Position numbers and translations under genes: made by a program. Positions 13,701 to 25,302 of a stretch of 64,000 nucleotides of DNA are shown one piece after another. Where the stretch lies: the NCBI GenBank assembly GCA_013398055.1, contig VZRS01006701.1, positions 248,001 through 312,000 on the forward strand. Reading direction: 5' to 3'. The notes beneath the pieces were generated by a model. The model saw nothing but the letters and a program-made list of their open reading frames with translations. It ran no database searches and was not told where the DNA came from. The stretch is from Ifrita kowaldi. Its lineage: Eukaryota > Chordata > Aves > Passeriformes > Cinclosomatidae. Each line of letters starts with the position of its first letter. Position 1 is the first letter of the stretch.

Positions 13701-13925
13701 GAGTACCCAACATTTAGCTCCAGGTGCTGTTTGCACAGTTAAATAAGCACAGCCCTGAGGATGTGGTTTAACACAGGAATGGGTCAGTGGTGGCCCTGTC
13801 CTCTGGCCTGTCTGGCACTGCCACAGGCTGGAGCTGAGCTGGTGCAAGGCACCTCCTTGTGAACACCACAATCCTCCAGAGGTCACGGCTCGTCCACATC
13901 ACTGCTTCAGACAGCTGAGAGCAAA
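7770..13925. other. Long unique AT-rich non-coding block
   Basis: About 6 kb without a supported gene. Open frames of up to 171 codons (for example 8497-9012 plus) have no domain and no exon framework. AT-rich tracts occur at 9600-9660 and 11640-11680. A stretch at 11270-11420 rich in TTAAG and TAATC words could be regulatory, but nothing specific can be claimed. Confidence 0.5.
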
Positions 13926-13928
13926 GAC

Positions 13929-13961
13929 AAAAAAAAAAAAAAAAAATTAAATCGGAACTTG

Positions 13962-13994
<33 letters not shown>

Positions 13995-14020
13995 AAAAGA
14001 AAAAAAGAAAAAGAAAAGAG
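13929..14020. repeat. Two long poly(A) tracts grading into an A/G-rich run
   Basis: An A tract of about 18 bases (13929-13946) is separated by TTAAATCGGAACTTGGC from a second tract of about 29 A (13964-13992). The second continues as GAAAAAG-type purine repeats to about 14020. CR1 elements do not end in poly(A), so these are not CR1 tails. I see no retroposed gene copy directly upstream. Length polymorphism is likely. Confidence 0.85.
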
Positions 14021-14149
14021 TTTTATCTCTTGATAACCAGGAGCCAAATAATTGCATTACAAGGGTGAGAAATGCAGACAGAGCCAAGCAAATGGCACTG
14101 GATGGGAGGAGCAATGTGAAGTGATGAATATTAAACACTGACTGCCCAT

Positions 14150-14286
14150 CACCACCCCTGGAAGCGTTCCAAAGCCATGTGGATGTGGCACTTGGGCCAT
14201 GGTTTACTGGTGGCCTTGGCAGTGCTGGGGGAACAGCTGGACTCGATGATCTTAGAGGGCTTTTCCCACCTAAGTGATTCTCTGAG
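14150..14286 (+). mobile_element. CR1 LINE 3' end fragment, divergent subfamily, plus orientation
   Basis: The block reads ACCCCTGGAAGCGTTCCAAA, GGTGGCCTTGGCAGTGCTGG, GCTGGACTCGATGATCTTAG, then AGGGCTTTTCCCACCTAAGT and ends at GATTCTCTGA. This is the second CR1 3' wording in the window (GACTCGATGATCTTAGAGG) and is better preserved than the related copy at 7641-7763. It is 5'-truncated and has no coding potential. Confidence 0.85.
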
Positions 14287-14289
14287 AGT

Positions 14290-17200
14290 TTAGGCAGCCG
14301 GGCCAGTGCTGGTGGGAGTGCACCATAACTTACCTTCCAAATCCTCAGGAAGAGTGATGGAAGGATGGGGATCTAAGGTCAGAGGAGGTGACCAGAGGGG
14401 ACACAGGAGAGATAAGCAAACAACAGCTCCTTTCCCAACACCAGCTCTGAGGGCTGGAGCAACAAGAGGCAATTGATCCCATTTGGGGCAGCTGATCCCA
14501 TTCAGGGCAATTCCAGGGCAAGAAGAGGACTGTACCACCTACTCAGGCATCAAATATTGAATGGGGTGAGGAGGACTTGGATTCAGAGTGGAGAAATGGG
14601 AAAAAGCTGGAGTGTGTGTCAGTGGGGAGGATGGTGCAGGGTGGGTTCTTTTACACCGCTCTGCAGATCCAGGGCTGCCACCCAGCCGTGCTGACATCCC
14701 ACAAGCTACAGTTTACAGCAGGATTTCTGATAGACTGAGAAAAAATGCTCCTGAGTATTGCAAAGCGAGTAAATCATCCTCCCTGCACTCAGCTCTCATC
14801 TCTTTTGGAGACACCAGCTCTTCCCTAACCATGGGGGAAGGATGAGAAAGGAGGCAAGGGCACAGGGAGGAGGTGGGGAAGGGGGACAGCAAGGGCAGAG
14901 AGAGGTGACCAGACACCCAGACAGCTTTGGCTCCCTCAGAACAAATCCCTGCTGTGGGCAGAGCTGACCAGACTGTCTAGGCACTGTATATATAGGATGG
15001 AGCAGGAGTTTGCAATTACATTCCATTTCTGTGGTTTACATATAGCAGTGCTTTATAAGCCAGCACACATCAAGGCTGAGCCTTTCACTGAGCTTTTTCC
15101 AGGGAGTGGGGTTCTTATCTCCTCTTAGGAAACGAAAACATGGGCAAATTTGCTTTTCCAGGTTGAAGAAACCACAGAAATGTGCAGGCCATTTTTATAA
15201 ATAACATCATGCACCGAATTCCACTATTCCTTTTTACTTCTACTCATGGCTCAGCTGCATGAAGTGTTTCTTATTGGAACAAATGTGCCTTTATTTTTTA
15301 TTTTAAAAAAAGCCACCAGAGCAGATTTACAGCAATTCTTCCTATCAATAAACAAACTAGTTGGAGCTCCTGACTCCCAGTTTTGTCCCAACCAGGCATG
15401 GTGATCACCTCATTTGTGGCCACATGGTTTGAGTTAGAGCTGATCTATTAGAGGAGCTGAGCTGAGCTCCCACCCTGCCCGATGTCCACAAGTGTCACCT
15501 CCTGCTCCTACTCCGAGGGCATGGAAGTTACAGCAGGAAAAACAGGATGGTTCATTAATAAGGGCTTGCTCAGTCCATGCCAATTGCAACTCGAATGTTC
15601 CTATTTTCAAAGGATACAAGACATTTCCTAGCAAGGCTGGAAAACCAAACTCATGGTAATCCTTCAGCGTGGAAAAGACTTGCAGCTTGAATCAACAAGA
15701 AAAGGTGAGAACATTGCCTTCACTCCAGTAATGCCACCAACTCCAGTTGCACCCCTCTCTCAGTGGAATAATGCTGCTTTCATATTAAAAATAAGAAAAA
15801 ATACAAACTGCAAACAGGAGCCACAAGTGGAGATGAGCATTTCAGTCTTAAACTCATCACAACCTGGAGCTGCAGCCCCAGCTATGTTCAATTATTTGCA
15901 TGGTTTTTTAGTCACAATTTTTCAAGCAAAGCACATGGAAGTCTGTGATGTGTTACAGAGCAAGAGCTTCTGCATGCTGCAGCTTTTCCAGGAAAACAGT
16001 TCAATTAATTTCAGCAGGGAAATGAATGGTAAATTCCAGCTTAAATGAAATGTACAGAGACCTTTCTGTGCAAGATGTGAAGTGAAATACAAGCGAAAAC
16101 ACAGAAAATTGGTTGCAAGACCCAGACAATAGAAAAGGTAACAGAGATGCCTGGGCAGCTTGGCCTGGCTTTTCAGCCACAAGCAGCAATTTAGGCAGAA
16201 AATTTGGACTGCCTGGTTTGAGACCCCTCAGGATGTGTAACTTTAGGCTGTTTGAACACACGGGCCAGCATTTGTCAGCCTATTGACAGTTTATTGACCC
16301 TGACACTTTATTGCTCTTTCCTAAAACACGGTGCCATTTCCTAGTTCAGGAAGAGACCTCAACAGCAGAATTCAGCTAGACCCAACCAAACCCCGAGGAG
16401 ATGGCAGGGTTTTAATTCACCCCAGAGGCCATGGGAACAAGGATTTATCCTGCTGAAAACCAGAGTCAGCATTGAGCAAGGGCCTGGCTGAGGCCACAGT
16501 GCTTTGCATAAAATGTAGATACAAAAATAAAACTCTCCAGCAAACAAAAGCTGTGCTCACATGTCATTTGTGCTCTTCTTCAGAGGCAAGAAACCTGGCG
16601 AGCCAAGAAGTGAGCAAGTCAGTCATTTTTCCAGGCTCTTAAAATAGTTACAGGTGGGGTTTCCCATCCTTTAGCTTCCCTCACGTTTCTCTGTGCTCTC
16701 CATAGGTGAAGGATGCCTCGTGCTGCCAATAACTTGTTTAACATGGAAACTTTCCTCCCTTCTTTCTGAACAGCAAACACGGACTTCAGAGGCTTCATGA
16801 TGGCCCATTTTGAGGGAAAGAACTCCAAGTGCTGAAGGAAATGCAACCATTTTCCCAACTATTTGCAGCCAAATGAGCAGAAGTGAACGAGAATCCAGCA
16901 AAGGCAATTCAGACTGCTAGAGAAGGGAACTGTACACTGAGAGCCTGTTCACAAAAGCCTGCAGAGAGGAATGAAAGCCTTCATTAAAGAACAATTCAAC
17001 TCAGGTGTGCCATAAACTGGTACTCAGGAAAGCGTCATACCTGAAAACAGTGTTAAAAATCAACAGAAAGGCCAGTAAATCAGAAATATTATATTGGAAA
17101 AAATACTACCAAAGGGTTCTGTAGCCTAAGACATTAAGTTAAAGCTAAAATTGCACCTTCGAAGATCGTTAGGTTTTGGGTAAAAAAAGGAGGTAGAGGT

Positions 17201-18420
17201 GGGTTTAAAAATATGGTTAATTCTCAAGAACTGTGGGATTTTTGCACAGGAATAGAAAAGCATAAATGAAGCACCAGGGTACAATGTACCCATCATCAGA
17301 TGAATATGGAAATAAAAAATAACTGATGAAATGTGTCAAATCTGCCAAAGGATTCAGGCTAGGGAAGATCCATATGGATGGATCCAGACATAATGGAGCT
17401 GCAGTGCAGATGTCTCCATGCTACAGGCAGAGGGTACAGTTTAATGCTTCCTTAATAATGATGCTCCCTGCAACTGTGCTGTTTTGATAATCCCACCTCA
17501 AAACAGGCCAAGCACAGTTTGATTTTCCCAGACAAGAAAGCCTGCAGAGGACTCAGTCCACCCCTGGTCATCTCTCTCCCAGGCAGGACCTTGGGTATTT
17601 GAGACTAGTGAAAATACCGATGCCAGATGTTCTCATCCCAACAGTCTGGGAGAAAAATGGAGCTGAGGCAGTTTAAATACTTTTCAAATAACACCTAATA
17701 ATATCTTAGCTTCTTCGGAGCAGCTTTTCAAAGCATGAAATGTCACCAGCTTCAATTTTGTATAACAAAAAGCTGAGAACTAAGCTTCCTAATTCAGGCA
17801 GAATTATATCACAGGGTAGAAAAGCTCTGATCCTACATGAAACACTATGAAAGGTGCACCAGAGCCAGATCCTAACAGGTGCACGGGAATTTCCAAGCCT
17901 CTGGCAGGAGCAAATGCACTTTGCATACCTGATGGCCGTGGGGAGCTCAAGGCTGCAGCAACTGGAGAAGTTGTGGCTCAGCCTTTTGAGAGAGCGACTC
18001 AGAAGGAACTGGAACAATTAGAGCTCATCCTTTCTGGAAGGGAAGCCAGTGGGTACAACCTGCAGTGGTAGAGCCTGAAAATAAATTGGAAGGAGCTGAC
18101 AGGAGCAGCTGTGGGGATGGAGGTGGCTTTTCAGAGAATTTTAGAATATGCAGAGCTCCTGGAAGGGAGCTCAAGACGGGCTGTGAATTGCTCTGTGCTG
18201 CTGGGAGATTTGTGCACAGCAAAGACAGTCTGGGGCTGTGAGAAACCTGCAGATGGGCTCAGTTCCACTCACCTTGCAGCCTGAGCAACCCAAAGCCAAA
18301 CATTCCAGCTAGTTAACCCCTGAAATCCACCTCCTAATTCTCCCCCAGCACGGTCTGTCCCCCAGGCAGAAGTTGGCAGGGTGCTGCTATCTTTATAGTG
18401 AACCACAGCAAAGCCTTAAG
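14290..18420. other. Unique non-coding block
   Basis: No supported gene. The 131-codon plus open frame at 15653-16048 overlaps minus-strand open frames of 86 codons and has no domain or splice context. A TATATATAGG string at about 14988 is not followed by a recognisable transcription unit. Confidence 0.5.
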
Positions 18421-18424
18421 TTTA

Positions 18425-18597
18425 AAGAATCCTGGGATGGTTTGGGTTGGAAGGGACTCAAAGCCCATCCAGTGCCACCCACTGCCATGGGCAGGGACAC
18501 CTTCCACTATCCCAGGCTGCTCCAAGCCCCAATGTCCAGCCTGGCCTTGGACACTTCCAGGGATCCAGGGGCAGCCACAGCTTCTCTGGGGCCTCAC
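18425..18597 (-). mobile_element. CR1 LINE 3' end fragment, minus orientation
   Basis: Plus-strand AAGAATCCTGGGATGGTTTG, GGAAGGGACTCAAAGCCC, CTGCCATGGGCAGGGACACC, CCAGGCTGCTCCAAGCCCC and GGCCTTGGACACTTCCAGGG are in the order expected for an inverted CR1 3' end, continuing through GATCCAGGGGCAGCCACAGC. The GATCCAGGGGCAG wording links it to the copies at 21411 and 23085. The 5' truncation is near 18597. Confidence 0.92.
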
Positions 18598-18599
18598 GC

Positions 18600-21410
18600 C
18601 CTCCGAGTAAAGAAAAGCTTCAGCACTCCTAGACTGGGGAATCACCAAAATCCAGGTCTGAATGTGTCCATGCGAACCTTAAAGCTCCAGGTCATCATAA
18701 ATTTTTTGGCCAAAAGCCTGATGCAATTGGCTATTTAAAAAAGTCAGATTTGAAGAGAAGGGAAATGATGAGCAAGGCAGTAAATCCCTAAAAACCTGAC
18801 TGCTGGGGAGAGAAGGATTCGGGCCATGGATATCCAGTGAGAATGGGGAGGGCGAGGAAGGAAAAGTGACAGGGAGCCAGAATGAGAGTGAGCAGGGGGT
18901 GTGGATTATCAAAGGGACTGGGAACAGAGCAGGGAGTGCCAGAGAGCCCACAAAAAGCAGCTGAGGACATGAAAGCACAAGAACAACCAGGACTGGCCTT
19001 GCTGCTCTTTCAATTTGATGTTTACTTGCCCAAACACATCAAAGATGCTCCAGAGGAGACAAGGGGAGGGAAAGATCACACTCATATTGCTTTTGGACAG
19101 ATGGAGAACTCCACTACCGAAAATTTGAAGTCCAAGAAGAACAAAAACTTTTGAAGGCTGCGCACAACAAGCCTCAAGTGAAGCAGAGGCACTAATGCCA
19201 GAGCCCCTGCAGCTGTGACCCTCCACCGTCACCCCACCAGGATCAGGGCCAGCTCTGTCCCCAGGGACACCAGCTCCAGGGGTAGCCTGTGGCAAATGCT
19301 GAGTATCCCCTGGAAAGTGTTGGCACAAGTGTCACAGACTGAGGATCCTGATGCTGGAGTCTCACAGCTGCAGGTTTCCTTCACCTCTAGATCTACAATG
19401 ATTCGAGATAAATCCCTTCTGCTGGCGCTGGCTCTGCTCTCAGGCCACTTTAACACTGCAGAGCTGTTCCTAGGCCGTGCTGGGGCATGGGGGGATTTCA
19501 GTATGTACAGATTCACACTAATTTTTCATCGGAATTACCCCGAGCTGCCAGCTAACAGGAGCACTGCCTCAGAGAGAGCAGTTGTGAGAATTGTTTCAGC
19601 ACAACATTGGGTGTTTTATGTGTGGTGCCAACTCATTTTGCAATAAATCAGAGCTGCCCAGCACATGCCTCTCAGGAGGTATAAAATCACCTGAGAAAAA
19701 GTGTTCTGGCCACTTGCCTGCGCTGTAATTCCTTCCAAGGGTGCATCCCCCCAAGTCAGACACGCGGGATGAGATGCAGACCCCTGAGAGGGGCCTCTGC
19801 AGAAAGGGCCAAGAGCAACACTCTTCCCTAGAGCTCATAAATGGGATGAGCCAAACCTGTTAAATAGCATGGAAAGACTCCCAGGGATTTTAATGGGTTT
19901 CATGCAATTCCACTGGATGCAAAGACCTTTGTTCCTGAAAGGGTTGTCTGTCCTAGGGCAGCACACTGGGAGAATGCAGAAGAAGCAGCCCAGGGAAATT
20001 AAATTCAATTAACCATTTCATTTTAGTATTGGCATTTACATAGTTCATTGATTTTTTAATGCTGCAGACTCCTTCAATTACTTAAAAGCATAAAATGCTC
20101 CCAATCTGGGGTGTCCTTTGCCAAGAGCAGCCCTGTGACTGCTGCAGTGCAGGAAGGAACGGGCAAACAGGCCACTCCAGCCAGACCAGCACTTCACAGT
20201 TTATAGCAGGAAAATGTGCACAGAGGAGGGGCTGATTTATCCTTGTTCTTGCAAATCTTATTTTTTAATTGTCCACTGGGACTATCCACAGGAAAACTCC
20301 CTGGGATAACAACACCCTGCCACCTTCCCTGCCTCAGTACATATTTTCCCTCTGACCACATCACCTGCAAGGTCAGCTCTTGTGAAATCTTGCCCAATAG
20401 AATGTTATATCCTCATGAAGGAGGTGATTTAAAACCAAAAGAGCTGTGATTTAGCAAGGTCCAGCCTTTGGGCTTTGTGGGAACATGTCGTCTTGAGTCA
20501 TGACTCTCCTTTTGTTGAGGAGAAAAATTTATGTTTGAAACTGTGCATTGTTAAAAGCAGATCCAGTGTCACATTAGTTTCTGTCAAAAAAAAGCAGAAA
20601 AAAGCCTGGTTTTAGCAGATGGCTCTTATGGTAGTCAGACTACCCTGTTATGAAAATAAAGTTTTGAAGAGTTTGGTTTTCCTTTCCAGTGCTTTTCTGC
20701 TGGCTAAGAAAAGAAACATCCGCTGAGTCCCAGCCTATTTAGCCCTCCAGAATTATAAATATCATTTCAAAAGGTTTCACAATTGATTTTTGCCTTATTC
20801 CCTCCCAAATTTTGTGTTACATGCTGTAAATGCATTGAGAAGAGAAAGCAATTCTTTCTTTTAATGCCCTCCTTTGCAACTGAAGAAACAAACATATTAC
20901 CCAAAGTTTCCTTTCTGTCTATGACCATACCAAAGAGAGGTGTAAAATGTTAATCAGAGGGAAAAAAACCAACCTTCTATTGGAAAGATTTAAAAAGCAG
21001 CTTCAAGTGACTGCACAGCACAAAGGTAGAAATCATTTGTTGGTGGTTTGGGTTTTTTTTTTTTTAATGCTGTGCCCTGCAGCTCTCACAAGACACCTCA
21101 GGGAACTTTCCATTGCTCTGGCTCCTCCGTCTCGTGGCTCCCAGAGCTGAGCACACGCAGGACATGCACAGCACGGCTGAGAACACAGCAGAGCTGCATT
21201 CCAGGCCGTGCCAGCACACCTGGATGCTCGCCTGAGCAGCCTTTGTAGTGCAGCACAGCGGGAAATGGCCAATTTGTCCTCCCTGCCCACGCTGCAGCAA
21301 GGTGTGAAATCCTAAAGGGGAGAGGCAGCTCTCTCATTTGCCTTTGGGATTTGCTGGTGAGCCAGGAGAGCAGCAGTGCTGGAAAACCTCTGCTTGGGAA
21401 GCCTGACATG
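18600..21410. other. Unique non-coding block
   Basis: No supported gene. Open frames at 18909-19328 (minus, 139 codons) and 19215-19646 (plus, 143 codons) overlap each other and have no domain. AT-rich words (TTAAATTCAATTAACC, TTCAATTACTTAAAA) cluster at 19990-20100, which could be regulatory or simply composition. Confidence 0.5.
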
Positions 21411-21706
21411 AATCACAGAATCATGGGATGGTTTGGGTTGGAAGAGACTCGAAGTCCATCCAGTGTCACCCCTGCCATGGGCAGGGACACCTTCCACTGT
21501 CCCAGGCTGCTCCAAGCCCTGTCCAACCTGGCCTTGGGCACTGCCAGGGATCCAGGGGCAGCCACAGCTGCTCTGGGCACCCTGTGCCAGGGCCTGCCCA
21601 CCCTCCCAGGGAACAATTCCTTCCCAATATCCCATCCAGCCCTGCCCTCTGGCACTGGGAAACCATTCCCTGTGTCCTGTCACTCCAGGCCCTTGTCCAG
21701 AAGTCC
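21411..21706 (-). mobile_element. CR1 LINE 3' fragment of about 300 bases, minus orientation; left arm of an inverted pair
   Basis: From the AATCACAGAATCATGGGATG terminus on the plus strand, the reverse complement of a CR1 3' UTR runs continuously to GGCCCTTGTCCAGAAGTC. It is well preserved. In opposite orientation it matches the copy at 23255-23550 with perfect runs of 58 bases (21580-21637 against 23317-23374) and 52 bases (21527-21578 against 23376-23427). The ORFs of 119-171 codons over it on both strands are repeat readings, not genes. Confidence 0.95.
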
Positions 21707-21709
21707 CTG

Positions 21710-23080
21710 ACCCAGCTCGTGAAAGGCAATGACAACTGGCCACAGAGCTCAGCAAGGTCCATCCAAGGTACAGGAGTGCCTCGACTCCACGAGACGTTCT
21801 CCCAGCCCACACTGATTCTGCCCTCATGGATTTCTCCCATCTAAGCTAATTTTCCTAGCCCTCACAATTCCTTCTCTGTGGGAAGACATCAAAGCCCAGA
21901 AAGCAACTTTTTTGTGGATTTGTGGAAGGTAAGGACGCCGCAGGGTTGTGGTGGGACATCCTGGGAAATTAGGAAGAGCAGGAGAGCAGCACGGAAAAGC
22001 TGCTTCTCCTTTCTTCCTTCCCATGGTGGTCTCTGAAGGGCAGCCCAAGGAAAAAGCCTGGCAGCATTTTCAGGCCAGGCAGGCAAATGTGAGATCCATG
22101 CTCCAGCCATAAATTGAATTCCAAGCGTTAAAGCAAATGGAAGTGGCATTTTGTGAGAGGTAAAGCCCCGGTTCAGAAGTGGCCATGAAAATTACTGTGG
22201 GTGTTTCAAGGGACACTTGCAGAAATCGTTACGGAAAACTCTCACATATGGTTGGAATTACCCAGGGAATGGTTTTCTACTAAGGAAATAAAATCAATCA
22301 CGGGTGGGGTGAAACAAATGTTTTGTTGCAAGAACAGTGACCAGGATTCAGAACCTGCTGCCCTTTCACAACTGCAGTTGCACGAAGCTGCCACAAAACA
22401 TCTTCTCCTGGTTTTTAGGGAAGTCATGGGCAAAGAGCAGGCTTGACCTTTCCCAGCAGCTCCCAGGGAAGGTGGCTCTGGGAAGGTTACAGAGAGTTTA
22501 TTCTTCGATTATGGTGGCTCTGCATGGCTCTCATGTGTGTTTCAGTGGAGTTATTCAGGGCTACGCTTGTAACACAATCCCACCCATTCTGGGGGGATAA
22601 ATGCTCGTTTTGAAGTTATTTTAGGTAAAAAAAAAAACAGGCTGGACTGCCTCAAATAACTCCTGACCTGTAATTATGAGCTAAGAGCTGCTGCATACAA
22701 TGTAAAGAAAAGCTCAGGATGACAGGAATGGAAAACATGCCTTTTAACTGAGGCACAGACACATTTCTTGGAGCATTCGTCCTCTCAGGCATGGCCCCTG
22801 CATGCCATGGATGCATTTGCTCTGCAGCTGGAGCAGATGTAAAGATTAAATCTGCTACACACTCACTGCCAGGCTGCAAGTGAAGCCTGATCCCAGCGTT
22901 TCCTGGGTCATAAAAGCTGAAGTAGAAGGATGATGCTGGCAAACGTAAGTGGGAGCAGGCCTGGCTTTGCCTGCCCTTCCTGCTGGCACAGCCCCAGTGT
23001 GGCTCTGCAGGGCATCCCCAGTGCCCAGAGAAGGCTCACCCAGGTGGGCACTGGGCTCAAATCTGGGATGGAAGAGAAAG
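21710..23080. other. Non-coding spacer between two inverted CR1 copies
   Basis: About 1.4 kb with no supported gene. It would form the loop if the flanking CR1 copies paired. The right-hand end (22950-23080, GC-richer) may contain decayed CR1 sequence upstream of the recognisable part. Confidence 0.5.
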
Positions 23081-23084
23081 GAGA

Positions 23085-23550
23085 CATGTCTAGAGGAGGC
23101 CACCAGGTTGATCAGAGGGATGAAGAACCTCTCCTGTGAGGCAAGGCTGAGAGAACTGGGATTGTTCAGCCTGGAGAAGAAAGGGCTTCAGAGTGACAAA
23201 ACTGCGGGCTTCCAGTACCTGGAGGAGCTGACAAGAAAGATGGAGAGAGACTTTGGACAAGGCCCTGGAGTGACAGGACATGGGGGAATGGATTCACACT
23301 GCCAGAGGGCAGGGACGGATGGGATATTGGGAAGGAATTGTTCCCTGGGAGGGTGGGCAGGCCCTGGCACAGGGGGCCCAGAGCAGCTGTGGCTGCCCCT
23401 GGATCCCTGGCAGTGCCCAAGGCCAGGCTGGACATTGGGGCTTGGAGCAGCCTGGGACAGTGGAAGGTGTCCCTGCCCATGGCAAGGGAGTTGGAACTGG
23501 ATGATCTTTAAATTCCTTTCCAACCCAAACCATTCCACGATTCTATGACA
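23085..23550 (+). mobile_element. CR1 LINE 3' UTR fragment of about 465 bases, plus orientation; right arm of an inverted pair
   Basis: One of the two longest CR1 copies here. In order it shows AGAGGAGGCCACCAGGTTGA, TTCAGCCTGGAGAAGAAAGG, the TTCCAGTACCTGGAGGAGCT segment, ACTTTGGACAAGGCCCTGG, GGATATTGGGAAGGAATTG-like text, GCCCAGAGCAGCTGTGGCTG and GGAACTGGATGATCTTTAAA. It ends in CACGATTCTATGACA. This is the CR1 3' untranslated region; no reverse transcriptase or endonuclease coding sequence is included. The 199-codon ORF across it is a repeat reading. Confidence 0.95.
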
Positions 23551-24355
23551 CAAGAAAGACCAAATACAAAGGCAGTAAAGAATAATGTAGATTAGATTCA
23601 GCAGAATGACATAACAGGGTGTTGAGAAAAAGGGGATTTCAACCATTTATTTGATCACCCATGAGATTACCTGAAGAACTGGAAAACAGTTACGAACACA
23701 TCAATTAAAAATGAAGAAAAATGCAATAATTTAGGAGCAAAACTGTTCCAGGCACTAGTCGCAAATGGCATTTCATGGATTAAATAAACTGTGCTTCAGT
23801 GGCAAGGGTGGGACACCAAACTTCAGCCAGGTATTCAAGGACAGCACATGTTCCTGAAGCAGCTGCTACAGTTCACAATACCAGCCTGATTCTCTTCCTA
23901 CTGAAATCCCAGGGCAGGCCTAGGACTTGCCAATGGTTTATTATTTATTGGTTTATGTTTCATTAACTGAAATATTCTGAGCATTGCACAGGGTTGGCAA
24001 ACATAATAAAAGTAGCATCAGTTTCTGATTCTGCCACTGAGCTGGTAATGGATTTGGCATAAATAATTTAAACTTTCTGGCTTGTTTCTCTATACTCAAT
24101 GCAGAAGTTCGTTGCTTTTTTTTTTAAATAAAATGTTTTGATCTCTAATAGCATACACGCTACATTAAAAGTAAATATTTTATCACCATACTGTCATACC
24201 AGATTGTCTGTCCCATTTACATGCTGCAGATGTTATACAGGGGAGTGGTAACAACCCCTATAAAACCAGGAAAAGTTGATCCATAAGTGCCGTGAGACAC
24301 CTGACCATTAAAAGAACGGATTTTTGCTGGAATAGCTGAGCTTTCTGCTAGTACA
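23551..24355. other. Unique AT-rich non-coding stretch
   Basis: No gene seen. Around 23930-24070 the sequence is rich in TTTATTATTTATTGG and TAATTTAAA words. A CNE-like character is possible but unsupported. Confidence 0.5.
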
Positions 24356-24359
24356 GGTT

Positions 24360-24360
24360 A

Positions 24361-24392
<32 letters not shown>

Positions 24393-24402
24393 AAAAAGAA
24401 GG
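24360..24402. repeat. A-rich low-complexity tract
   Basis: A run of about 18 A is followed by GAAAAGAAAAG and further A-rich purine sequence. It is a simple repeat with likely length polymorphism. On the minus strand it is read as a phenylalanine-rich stretch, which explains the odd open frame there. Confidence 0.85.
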
Positions 24403-25144
24403 AAAGCAAAGCTTTAAATCTTCTAAAATGGTGATTGTGCATAGAGAACAAACGAGGCCTTGCAGCTCTGGCGGTTCACCATGACGGTGTGCTGGACATG
24501 TGTTTTTCATTATTGGCAAACACATTGTTAAACATGAGCAGACCCGAATGTACACATGCTTTACATTACATCTGCACAAGGGAACCCTTCCCACAGCCAG
24601 CACCACTTTCCAAACCCCAAGTGATGACTGTTCCGAAGAGCCCCTTGCTTGGAACACCCCTCGTGTGTTTTATGGAACACGCATTAAAAATCCGGGATCA
24701 AACAGTGCTGGTTTTTCACTTGTGACTGCAGAACTCTGAGCACCAGCAAGCCTGGCCAGGCTGAACCTTGCACTGCAATCCCATAGCCCACATGATGGAA
24801 ATTAGGCAGGATGAATGGATAAATGCCTCTCCTGGCTGGCCAAAAATAAAAAAAAAAAGGATAAACTGATTTTAAATAGTACAACAGCAATTAGCGAGGC
24901 TAACAAGGATTTCCATGTGGGATATCAGTAAGCACAGGAAAACATTACATGGAGTGGAGGGGGAAGAAGGACAGGGGAGCTCTGCTAACTCAGGACCACC
25001 ATCCACGGTGGGAGTGGGATATAAACCAGAGCAGCAGCGTTCAGGAGTTAATGTCACATGAAAGAGATGGGGAATTAGGGCAGAGAAACATCTGAGTAGA
25101 TTTTGTTGCTATTAAAGCTGATGGTCAACCCTGTTGACGTTATC

Positions 25145-25302
25145 CAGAGAGGTGGCAGATACCCCATCCCTGGAAGTGTCCAAGGCCGTGTTGGATTGAG
25201 CTCTGAACAACCTGGTCTAGTGGAAGGCGTCCCTGCCCGTGGCAGGGGGTGGAATGAGATGGTCTTTAAGGTCCCTTCCATCCCAAACCATTCTGTGATT
25301 TT
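25145..25302 (+). mobile_element. CR1 LINE 3' end fragment, plus orientation
   Basis: The block reads CAGAGAGGTGGCAGATACCC, CATCCCTGGAAGTGTCCAAG, GAACAACCTGGTCTAGTGGA, GCGTCCCTGCCCGTGGCAGG, GATGGTCTTTAAGGTCCC, and ends with CCATTCTGTGATTTTA. The CCTGGTCTAGTGGAAGGYGTCC wording is a slightly different CR1 variant from the 21411/23085 pair. The copy is 5'-truncated. Confidence 0.92.

Noticed and set aside
21312..21840. Open frames of 119-171 codons on both strands
   Set aside because: Sense and antisense readings of the same CR1 copy.
22949..23548. 199-codon plus-strand open frame
   Set aside because: Most of it reads through the CR1 3' untranslated region; the residue string mirrors that of the inverted copy at 21411-21706.
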